Source: Cladorrhinum sp. PSN259 (taxonomy: Eukaryota; Ascomycota; Sordariomycetes; Sordariales; Podosporaceae). Taken from it: DNA of 64,000 bases. The notes under the pieces were generated by a model. It saw only the letters and a list, made by a program, of their open reading frames with translations. It had not been told where the DNA came from and ran no database searches. The stretch is taken from positions 124,001-188,000 of the forward strand of contig MU867091.1 of assembly GCA_033725935.1 (NCBI GenBank), in the 5' to 3' direction. Below are positions 55,999 to 64,000 of this stretch, piece by piece; position 1 is the first letter of the stretch, and each line of letters begins with the position of its first letter. The position numbers and the translations under genes are program-made.

Positions 55999-58900
55999 AT
56001 GGTGGTGGTGGAGGTGGTGGTGGTTGAGACGGAGGGCCGGGAGGAGGAGAAGAGGAAGAAGAGGATGGTGGCCGCCCTCGCCGGGGCCGATTCGTCGAAT
56101 CATGGTCGATCTATCCGTACTAATGCGTGGTTATCCCGACGGCGCCGATCCAAATCATTATCCACTCTACCGGCATACTTGTTACTCACCACTGCCGGTC
56201 TTGCAGCAGCAGCAGCATCAGCATCAGCATCAACACCACCAAGCTACATACCGACAACCATATTCCTCCCACCGTCAAGCGACACAGCTTACATCTTCTC
56301 CCCCTCCCCCTCATCCCCCAACAACTCAACCAGCACCTCCCTCCTCTCACTAAACATCACCTCCCTGTCCACCTCCTCCTCAGTTCCCATCACTCTGTCC
56401 TCTTCTCTGCCAGTATCACCAGACGAAGCATTCATCCCGCTTCTCTTACCAAACGGCACCCTCGCCCTGTTCTCGGGAACCTGTTCAACCCCCTCCTCTT
56501 CATCGCTGCATTTATTCGACTTTGACTCGCAGACATGGCACCCGTCGCCCGGCGGCATATCCATCGCGCCAAGCTCAGATTACGCCCAGACGGTGCCGTA
56601 CCATCTATCTTCGGGCCTGGCCTTTTCGCTCCAGCTCGAGCCGAGCTTGTCGGCGCCCGACTTGTACGTCTACGGCGGGCAGTGCGGGGATGAATCGTAC
56701 AGCAACACCATGCTCAAACTGGGGAGCGGCGACATGAAGCTGGCTAGTGTGAAGTCGAGCGAGGATGCGAGACCGAAGACGGCCGCTGCCGGGTTTACTC
56801 TGACAGAACTGACGCCTGCCAGTTTGACGAATCGGAGCGGGACGGTGACGCAGAGTAGTGCGTGGTTGCTGTTGGGGGGCCACACGAAGGGTGGGACGTT
56901 TGTGGATGTGGGTACTGTTGGGATTTGGGGGTTACCGGGGGAAGAGTGGGAGTTTGTGGATGTGAAGGGGGTAGGAAACGGACGGTCCGGCCATTCGGCT
57001 GTTGTTAGCGAGGACGGAGGGAGGGTTGTTGTTTATGGCGGTTGGGTTGGGGATGATGATATGGAGGCTGTTGGTATGGGGGTTTTGAAGGTTGGTGTTG
57101 GGAAAGGAGGATGGGAGTGGGAGGATGTGAAGAGGAGCAAAGAAGAGGGGAAAAATGGGAGGTATGGACACGGGGCTATTAGGTTGCCGGGGGACGTGAT
57201 GATGGTTTACGGGGGGTGGGAGGTTAACAGTGGAAAAAAGAGGGAGGTGGAAGGGGGGAACCGGTTGAGGTTTCTGGATATGGGCAAGTTGAAGTGGGTT
57301 GATGAGTACAAGATGCCCACTGATGCAAAAGGGGGAAGTGGTGGTAGTGGGAATAACAATGGTGGGGGAAGTGGGAGTGGAAGCGGAAGTGCACATGGTG
57401 GTGGTAGTAGTGGGAACAGTGGAGGAGGTGGAGGCAGCAAAGACGGAGTGGATGACGAAGATGACGGCGACCGTAACAAAATCATCGGACTAAGTGTCGG
57501 ACTTGGGGTGGGGCTGTTTGTTCTCTCTCTAGCAGCAGTTGGCTTCTGTCTCGTCCGTCGACGAAGAGCTCGTCGTCGTGCTGCCCGGGAGGAGACTCTC
57601 CGTCACTTGACATTGGGAATGAATGGTTCCCTGCCTCGAAGCCTTGGCGGAGACGACATGATGGAACGAGACGATGGGATGGACTTCATGTTTCCCTGGA
57701 ACGCAGCGACCGCCCGACAATGGTACACTAGCGGCGGCGATGACCCCTATTCACAGGGCCAACAATCACTTGGATTTGAATCACTTCGCGGAGGGGTAAG
57801 GAAAACAGGTGCGACAGTGTACATGCCACCTCCTCCGTCCCCATCGTCTGGTTCCATGACTTCTTCCATTGGAGGGAGACCGAGAAACGCCAGAGGCCTC
57901 TACACACCGACCAACGTTAACACGTACGACTTTGGTCCACTGGGCCAGTCCTCCCGAAATATCGATCCAATATTTGAAGAGGAGGATGAGGATGTTGATG
58001 TGGCGAATAAGGAGAATTATCATCCCATCAGTCCTGACAAGGAGGAGTGCGATGATAATCCGTTTTTGACCCCTACGGCGAGCATCGGTGCCGCGATGCC
58101 TGGCGGTCTTTTGCCTCGGCCAGGTCTCAGTGTCAACCAGCATCAGCAAGATCCAGAAGTACAAAATTGGAAATCCGAAATTGATGCTGCGGATGCTGTC
58201 CTGAGCGCCAGGATCAAGAGGCACGGGAGCACGACTACTACGCCGCCTAGGTTGATGATTCCTCCTACAAGAACCAAGTCGGTGAAGCTAGCTGTTGTCG
58301 ATCCGAGCCAGAACAATAACTCGTCTTCTTCGTCCTCCGATAGGACCAACTCGAATCTGTCAGAGAAGTCAGCATTCAGCTTCGTTCCTGGAGCCGACTC
58401 CCAACAGCAGCAACAGCGGCTGGGCACCGCAGGAAGTAGTGAAGAAGGCTCAAGTTCAGCTAAAACATTCAACACGGCAAAGTCTAGCTTTCCGGTTTTA
58501 CAATCTGAAGGGCCCAGCTTACTGTTGTATGACAATGTTGCTCAAGTTGGGAGGGAGAAGGAGGAAGAAGATGCTGATTATGTTTACGTGCCCGGATCGC
58601 CTAGTAAGAGTCCTACGAGGAGACAGCAGCAGCTGGCTCAAAATGGCGCCGGAGGGCTAAGAAAAAGTTGGTTTGGGAGTTTGAGGAGGGTGTTTAGCGG
58701 TGGGACGTCCGAGAGTTCCAGCAGCTCTAGTCTCAACAGAGAAGAGGAAGATTCCAAAGGCAGCGGAGGGGATTATCAACAACTTGCTGCTGGCGGGTTG
58801 GGGGCACTGGGATTGGGAGGGGGCTTGCTGCTGCAGAGGAGAAAACAGGGCAAGGAGGCTTGGGCTGTTGGGAGAGGAGGAGGGGATGATGGGGATGACG

Positions 58901-59538
58901 ATTGGGATGTTGAGCGGGCAGTTGAGCAACGATTGGTTCAGATCATGTTTACCGTTCCGAAGGAGAGGTTGAGGGTTGTTAATGGGGAGGTGGAGAGCGT
59001 GCTGGAAGAAGCGATGAGTGGGGTCTTGGTTGATCCTGATGATGAGAGTGGTGACGAGAGTGGAAAGGGTGATGAGAAGGGCAACAGTGGCACGACGAGT
59101 CGGAGGATTGATGATGACTATCGGGGGCGGGACGATGATCGTGGTGGTGGTGGTGATGATGATGCTGCGCCAAGTGCTGTTAATGCTGATGAAGAAGGGA
59201 GGTTGAGGGTTCCTTCGGACCGTGGTAAACAAAAAAGACCGCTATCAATGGTATCAATGGCGGGAAGCAGCATCAAGAGCGTTTCTTTGGAGCCTCCATC
59301 AATGGATGAAACAGTTCGTGGTGGGGGTATAAGTCCGTCACCATCCTTGCGGACAATGTCGATCCGGACGGGGACGTTGCATACCGCCGAGGCTGTTAAA
59401 CTTGAACGACCGCTGAGAAAGTCGAAGGTGCTGGCTATGGTTGAGAGTATAGAGTCCAAGAGCAGCAGGGATAGTAGTCCTGCTCCGAGCGTGAATAGTG
59501 GGAGGTCTATTGGAAAGGGGAAGGGGGTAGAAAGCTGA
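55999..59538 (+). CDS. Single-pass membrane protein with kelch-like beta-propeller ectodomain
   Basis: Single exon, 1179 aa from the ATG 55999; an ATG at 56065 has a better context (A at -3) and would remove a Val/Glu-rich 22-residue lead encoded by GTG repeats. A hydrophobic signal segment (~53-76 in the long form) is followed by a Ser/Thr-rich stretch, then kelch-like blades with YVYGGQCG, LLLGGHTKGG, RVVVYGGW and VMMVYGGW (about 230-420). A Gly/Ser-rich linker leads to one TM helix (~493-517) capped by RRRRARRR. The ~660-residue cytoplasmic tail is low-complexity, with poly-Ser, poly-Gln and acidic runs. This build matches fungal kelch/galactose-oxidase-like cell-surface proteins linked to polarity or wall functions; the ligand is unknown. 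Exact propeller blade count cannot be fixed by eye. Confidence 0.8.
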   Translation: MVVVEVVVVETEGREEEKRKKRMVAALAGADSSNHGRSIRTNAWLSRRRRSKSLSTLPAYLLLTTAGLAAAAASASASTPPSYIPTTIFLPPSSDTAYIFSPSPSSPNNSTSTSLLSLNITSLSTSSSVPITLSSSLPVSPDEAFIPLLLPNGTLALFSGTCSTPSSSSLHLFDFDSQTWHPSPGGISIAPSSDYAQTVPYHLSSGLAFSLQLEPSLSAPDLYVYGGQCGDESYSNTMLKLGSGDMKLASVKSSEDARPKTAAAGFTLTELTPASLTNRSGTVTQSSAWLLLGGHTKGGTFVDVGTVGIWGLPGEEWEFVDVKGVGNGRSGHSAVVSEDGGRVVVYGGWVGDDDMEAVGMGVLKVGVGKGGWEWEDVKRSKEEGKNGRYGHGAIRLPGDVMMVYGGWEVNSGKKREVEGGNRLRFLDMGKLKWVDEYKMPTDAKGGSGGSGNNNGGGSGSGSGSAHGGGSSGNSGGGGGSKDGVDDEDDGDRNKIIGLSVGLGVGLFVLSLAAVGFCLVRRRRARRRAAREETLRHLTLGMNGSLPRSLGGDDMMERDDGMDFMFPWNAATARQWYTSGGDDPYSQGQQSLGFESLRGGVRKTGATVYMPPPPSPSSGSMTSSIGGRPRNARGLYTPTNVNTYDFGPLGQSSRNIDPIFEEEDEDVDVANKENYHPISPDKEECDDNPFLTPTASIGAAMPGGLLPRPGLSVNQHQQDPEVQNWKSEIDAADAVLSARIKRHGSTTTTPPRLMIPPTRTKSVKLAVVDPSQNNNSSSSSSDRTNSNLSEKSAFSFVPGADSQQQQQRLGTAGSSEEGSSSAKTFNTAKSSFPVLQSEGPSLLLYDNVAQVGREKEEEDADYVYVPGSPSKSPTRRQQQLAQNGAGGLRKSWFGSLRRVFSGGTSESSSSSSLNREEEDSKGSGGDYQQLAAGGLGALGLGGGLLLQRRKQGKEAWAVGRGGGDDGDDDWDVERAVEQRLVQIMFTVPKERLRVVNGEVESVLEEAMSGVLVDPDDESGDESGKGDEKGNSGTTSRRIDDDYRGRDDDRGGGGDDDAAPSAVNADEEGRLRVPSDRGKQKRPLSMVSMAGSSIKSVSLEPPSMDETVRGGGISPSPSLRTMSIRTGTLHTAEAVKLERPLRKSKVLAMVESIESKSSRDSSPAPSVNSGRSIGKGKGVES

Positions 59539-61011
59539 GTTGAGATTTTCTTTTCTTTTTTTCTTGTGTGTGTCAAGGGAACGAAATTACTGGACTTGGA
59601 TCATGGGATTGGATTGGATTGGATGGACGAAAGGGATTTGGTATGGTATGGTATGATATGTATGGTATGGTCTGGATGGCGTTTATGGGTATTATTATGG
59701 GGTTTGCTTCTCATAACGATGGGGTCTGTCTTTCTCTCTTTTACCTTCCTTGTACACTTGCTTGGTAGCCATACAGTTTTCGAAATTCCTGGTTTTGTTA
59801 AACACTGGGCTTTTTCATGTACAGTTTTTTACCCTTCAATAAAGGACTTTATAAAGATTTATCTCTTCTTCTGGAATCTTGGTGCAATGAAACCGAACTT
59901 GAGCTTTTTATTGCTTTGAACTTTCTCGTAGTGTTCTAGTTTCCTGGGAAAAAATTTTATATGCTTGCTTTTTGCTTAGTAGCATCCAGATTTCTTGAGG
60001 CTGGTCGTTTTTTTGTTGTTTTTTCTGGTTCCTCTCTCCCAGAAAATCGGAAACAAAGCAGTCACTGGGGTTCATATTGATGATATTATACATACATACC
60101 TATTGAATAGATAATGTAACGAATAAAGCAACATCATGTAACACTCAACACGATATTATCGGTATTAAATTCAGTATTGTCTATAAACAATACAAAGCTC
60201 GACGACGACTCCAAAACTCCAACCATCACTCACATACACAATATCTTAATGGATAAAAACAAAAAAGAGAATAATAATGGGGTATCACAGAAATCTTTCT
60301 TAAAAAAAAAAAAAAAAAAAAGGAGAAAAGCCACCATTTTATACATGCATGTCCTTTTAATGCCCCCTTGCAGATACACTTCCTTTGCAGTTTGCCGTAG
60401 TTGGGTGGTATTGGTACATATAATACAAAACAAGTTTGTTCTTGTCCAAGTTTTTTCACACAGAGTAGATAGAGTTGGTGGCGCCGGGTCCAATGGAGAA
60501 AAAAAGTGTAGATAGAATCCATGGGAAGTAATTTGTAAATAATAGTAGAAGTGTGGTATGTTGTTTTGTATGGATGTATCCGTGTGTGATAGACTTAATG
60601 GAAAATAACTCTCTTGTGTGTGCGTATGTGCCGACAAAATAATAATGCTGACGGGATTTGATTTGATCCCGAATGCTTTCCCATCTAATATCTTAAAACT
60701 GACTGACCATGGGAACCACCACCAGACATGTAAACAAACAATATTTCTTTCTCGCTGATGAGAGGAGGAGGAGTCGAGAGAGTATAGTAGTCGCGAAAAA
60801 AATAGCCGGTAATTCTTCTTTCTGATAACAACCCCGCGATGACATTATTTCTTCTCTCTCTCTCTCACGCGCTGTTTCTCCTTTCCTCCCTCCTTTGCTT
60901 ATTCTTATTGATCATTCATAAACCTTATGTTGCAACCTCCTTTCTTTTTTTCTTATTGTCTTTCCCTCTTCCCATCGTACACAATCTCACCCAAAATGAT
61001 CATCTTCACCT
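59539..61011. other. Convergent intergenic region
   Basis: 1.47 kb between the convergent kelch and Tho2-like genes. Contains GGATT and GGTAT tandem units (59605-59677) just after the kelch stop and an A20 run (60302-60321). No gene recognised; two 3' UTRs are expected. Confidence 0.5.
59605..59677. repeat. GGATT and GGTAT tandem units in 3' region
   Basis: Three GGATT units, then several ATGGT units, imperfect, in the probable 3' UTR of the kelch-like gene. Confidence 0.8.
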
Positions 61012-64000
61012 TTATCCCCTTCTCGGCCTCTTGTCCTGATGACCTGGATCCATACCGCCACCACCACTTCCTCCATTCACACCCTCACTTCTCCGCTTCC
61101 TATCACCACCTCCTCTCATATCTTCACCCATTCTCGAGTTTCTAGAGTCCCGACCAGAGCCGCCGGATGGTCCTGATGGATTGTTCCCACCACCACCGCC
61201 GCTTCGTCCCCCGCTTCTTCCTCCATACTCTCCTCCAACCATACCACCACCAAGTTGGACAGCATCACTTCTCATACCGCGGTGATGACTCGAGTCTCTT
61301 GAAGAAGATGGCGGGGGAGGAGGCGGAGGTGCAGCCATATCCCTACTGCTACCACCACCACCACCACCACCACCACCAGACCGGCGGGAGTCATGACTTC
61401 CAACACCGCTCGGCATCATATCCGCAGCTCCCGATCTCCTATCCCTAGACTCCCGATAATCCTTGGCCTCCCGGTCGCGACCACTGCCGCCACCGGGGCT
61501 ACGCTCCCGACTACTTCTTCTAGAAGGTCTATTGCTGCGATCAGAGCGATGATGATCTCTCCTACTCCGATCATTTTCACCTCTAGTAGAACCATAATCC
61601 TCTCCACCGGTCCTGCTATCCGCTCTATGTTCTCTACTGTCACCAACAACCTGAATCGGTTCAGGACGAGAAGCAGGGGGAGGTGGAGGTGGATGAGGCG
61701 CACGATCACCCCGACCAGAAGAAGAGTCACGGTGTGACGACGAATCCATCAAAGGTGGTGGTCGCTCATGAACAGGTGTAGTAACAGGCGATGAGCCGGC
61801 CAAGATCTGAGCGTCCGATCCCGCCAGGTTAGGACGTGACCGAGATCCGCGCAGTCCTGGACCACGAGCATTGTCCATGGAAGCCTTGTCAAGCGTGCTC
61901 TGAATGCCCCGAAGTTGTCTTCCGCCAGGTCTCATGCGATCATTGCCAGCGGCGGGACCAGTGGGAGTGGAAACATCAGTGTTGATGTTTGGCGGCGCAG
62001 GGCGAGACCCAGAGTTGGGGTTTGACATGGACGGCCGATCAGGAGGAGTATTCATCGAATGTCGAGAGTGAGATCCAGGCCCAGTAGGCGTTGCTGAAAT
62101 CTGGTTCAACCGATCGGGATGAATACCCAGACCACCTGATGGTCCAGTCGGAGGATTGGCAGGACCCGTAGGAACCGAAGGGCCCTGGGGAGCCGGCGGT
62201 GGAGACGGGGCATTTGGCTGCTGGCGGCTAATGTGTCTCATTCTATCGGGGTGGACGCCAGGAGCAGAAGGTGCAGCCTGTGGAGGTGGGTTGGCTGACT
62301 TATTTTCATATGTATTCCTATTCCCCCGGTTTCGCCCAGCTGAGGGGCCAGTTGGTGGATGCCGCTCAGGAGATGGAGGACGAACTGGCTCCGGAGCAGA
62401 AGACCTGTTGTTATCTTGACGGATGGGAGGTGCGGACGGGCCAGTGGCAGGCTGCATTCTAGGGGGGTTTCTTCCACCTCGCCCCCTCGGCCCAGAAGGC
62501 GGGCCAGGGGCCATGTCGACAACAGACTGAATCGGGTTCAATCTGCCATAGTTGGGATCCTGCTGGTTAAGTCGACCGTGATCTGGGTCTTGACGAGATG
62601 GTCCATTGAATGATGAGTCTCGAGGCCCAATAGGTCTCTCATCACGCTCCATGTGGCGGTCCGACCTAGGATGCGTCGGCGTGCTGACTTCTCCGTGTCC
62701 ATCACGGCGATCTGCCCGAGGGTGGGACGGTGTGTTGCCCTCGCCATGTCCATCACGGCTCGAGGTATGGTGGTCTGAATGGCGGTGCCGGCCCCCATGG
62801 CGTTCATCCCGAGAGCTATCTGGCTGGGGAGGATTTGCGGGCGGCAGATCCGACCGTCTTGGAGACTCTGTCCGTGAAGGCTTCTCCCGGGGTTGGTCCC
62901 TCGGTCCAGACCTGGAGCTCGATTCACGTGTCTGATCCCTCGGCGATGACCTTGATGGGGGCTCCCTGCTATCGTTAATGAGAGCAGCACGAGCCGGGTT
63001 TATAATATCCGGACGGTCAACTTCAGACGACACAATGTTGCGAGCGCGATCGGGATGAGTAGGAGGATCTTGTGAGACACCCTGCGAAACATTCTGCGAT
63101 GAAGCTGAGGGACCAGCCGAGTCTCTAGCTAGTCTATTGTCGTGGCGACTCGAATTCGTTGAAGCCCTATCCCTCGGAGGACGGTTGTCTCGCTCAGGGA
63201 GTGCACTGTGCTCGTTCCACCTCGGCGGCAACTCTGCACGGGCTGGCCATTCCCTATCCGATGGCCGTCCGACATCGCGCGGGCCGAGATCACGAGGCGC
63301 AATGTCACGCATTACAACATCGCGGGGCCCAGTATCCGCCGGGCGCCGATCAGCTGACGGGAAGTCCCGAGGTCTCTCCGGGCGTGTACTCTCAGGGGTT
63401 CGGTAATCCCTAGGTTCCCGCACGCTATGAGCGTCACGAATGTCTCGGGGATGAGGCTCCCTGGAGTGTGATTCTCTTGGGTCGCGAGCATCTCTGTACT
63501 CTCGGGAATCACGAGGTTGTTGTTCACGCCTGTCGTGTCGGCCTTGGTTGGTGGCTCCCCTAGGAAGCGACACATCCGGCCGAATCGGAATAGGTAAACT
63601 GGGCTTATTAGGAAGCCCATGTCCGCCGGGAGGAAGGGTAGAGAATTTGGCAGGCTCCGACCGATTTCCTGAATTGATGGGAACTGTTGGCATAGACCTA
63701 GAGTTGTGTTGTCTTCCAGATGAAGCGTTGCTCGAGCCACCTTTCTGTGGAGCGCTATTGGAGTCCCTTAGAGGTTCCCTCGTCGGTGGTTTCGGTAGGT
63801 TGGCGTCTTTCTCTCTGCCCCTTGCCGGTGTGCTAGTCTTGTTGACGGGCTTGCCATCTTTAACTACCTCGCCGTCTTCAACGTCTTGCTGGTGAGAACG
63901 CCTCGTTCCAGGCTTGAAATCCGCTGCTGATGCGCGAAGACCCGAGCTTGACGGTGTCGAATCATCCTTCTTGGTAGTGTTAGCATTGCCCACTTTGAAT
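61012..64000 (-). CDS. Large protein, Arg/Asp/Pro/Gly-rich C-terminal region (possibly THO complex subunit Tho2)
   Basis: The frame is open at the right edge with no ATG before it, so this is the C-terminal ~990 residues of a longer protein, ending KRPRRG at 61012. It begins with a Lys/Ser/Thr-rich segment (KPGTRRSHQQDVEDGEVV), followed by dense RD/RE/SR dipeptides, Pro/Gly-rich spacers and RGRGG, then a terminal RS/RG region rich in Gly runs. A short motif HPDR followed by x-x-x-I occurs three times (about 63031-63060, 62228-62259, 62096-62130). I associate this kind of tail with fungal Tho2, the scaffold of the THO/TREX mRNP export complex, but no folded THO domain lies in the window. Another RNA-processing scaffold is possible. 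Confidence 0.55.
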   Translation of the reverse strand, partial: FKVGNANTTKKDDSTPSSSGLRASAADFKPGTRRSHQQDVEDGEVVKDGKPVNKTSTPARGREKDANLPKPPTREPLRDSNSAPQKGGSSNASSGRQHNSRSMPTVPINSGNRSEPAKFSTLPPGGHGLPNKPSLPIPIRPDVSLPRGATNQGRHDRREQQPRDSREYRDARDPRESHSREPHPRDIRDAHSVREPRDYRTPESTRPERPRDFPSADRRPADTGPRDVVMRDIAPRDLGPRDVGRPSDREWPARAELPPRWNEHSALPERDNRPPRDRASTNSSRHDNRLARDSAGPSASSQNVSQGVSQDPPTHPDRARNIVSSEVDRPDIINPARAALINDSREPPSRSSPRDQTRESSSRSGPRDQPREKPSRTESPRRSDLPPANPPQPDSSRDERHGGRHRHSDHHTSSRDGHGEGNTPSHPRADRRDGHGEVSTPTHPRSDRHMERDERPIGPRDSSFNGPSRQDPDHGRLNQQDPNYGRLNPIQSVVDMAPGPPSGPRGRGGRNPPRMQPATGPSAPPIRQDNNRSSAPEPVRPPSPERHPPTGPSAGRNRGNRNTYENKSANPPPQAAPSAPGVHPDRMRHISRQQPNAPSPPPAPQGPSVPTGPANPPTGPSGGLGIHPDRLNQISATPTGPGSHSRHSMNTPPDRPSMSNPNSGSRPAPPNINTDVSTPTGPAAGNDRMRPGGRQLRGIQSTLDKASMDNARGPGLRGSRSRPNLAGSDAQILAGSSPVTTPVHERPPPLMDSSSHRDSSSGRGDRAPHPPPPPPASRPEPIQVVGDSREHRADSRTGGEDYGSTRGENDRSRRDHHRSDRSNRPSRRSSRERSPGGGSGRDREAKDYRESRDRRSGAADMMPSGVGSHDSRRSGGGGGGGGGSSRDMAAPPPPPPPSSSRDSSHHRGMRSDAVQLGGGMVGGEYGGRSGGRSGGGGGNNPSGPSGGSGRDSRNSRMGEDMRGGGDRKRRSEGVNGGSGGGGMDPGHQDKRPRRG

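Noticed and set aside
1..64000. CRISPR array, secondary-metabolite cluster or intact transposon
   Set aside because: I saw no regularly spaced repeats, no PKS/NRPS-type enzymes and no transposase catalytic or reverse-transcriptase domain.

Overview
This window looks like nuclear DNA of a filamentous ascomycete, most likely a sordariomycete close to Neurospora or Sordaria. The evidence is: short introns (about 48-151 nt) with GTRNGT donors, CTAAC/CTGAC branch sites and YAG acceptors; long AT-rich intergenic spacers full of homopolymer and microsatellite tracts; two dispersed tRNA genes; and typical filamentous-fungal genes (cytoplasmic dynein heavy chain, WSC-domain sensor, CSC1/RSN1-type channel, fungal SLATT protein, F-box-like protein). 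Species assignment is inference.

Layout. 1-587 (+): end of an Mtr10/transportin-3-type import receptor. 1552-3984 (-): ABCF ATPase, 4 exons. 4949-6777 (-): MFS sugar transporter, 4 exons. 9040-9110 (+): tRNA-Gly(GCC) in a 5 kb gene-poor stretch. 11899-12862 (-): two-TM SLATT protein, head-to-head with trm1 (13543-15624, +). 16073-17632 (+): DAGK/sphingosine-kinase-type lipid kinase. 18100-18173 (+): tRNA-Val(AAC). 19086-20544 (-): spliced F-box-like/2EXR-like protein. 22288-24066 (+): Q-rich protein with a FAR1/WRKY-GCM1-type domain. 25500-38606 (+): dynein heavy chain, a 13.1 kb nearly or wholly intron-free reading frame. 41871-43273 (-): WSC membrane sensor. 47794-50567 (-): CSC1/RSN1-type channel with an EF-hand-like loop. 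52762-54735 (+): unrecognised coiled-coil protein with an acidic tail. 55999-59538 (+): single-pass kelch-like membrane protein. 61012-end (-): arginine/aspartate-rich C-terminal part of a large protein, possibly THO complex subunit Tho2.

The genes do not form a pathway or metabolic cluster. They are mostly housekeeping and membrane genes with independent promoters. No CRISPR array, intact transposon or secondary-metabolite cluster was seen. The points most worth a second look are the stand-alone SLATT protein with a short tandem repeat, the EF-hand-like loop in the channel tail, the repeated HPDR motif in the Tho2-like tail, the transposase-type DNA-binding domain joined to a Q-rich region, the dual start of trm1, and three stop-free introns of 3n length hidden inside open reading frames. 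Coordinates of spliced genes are full spans; exon joins are in the evidence text and were derived by hand from splice consensus and phase.
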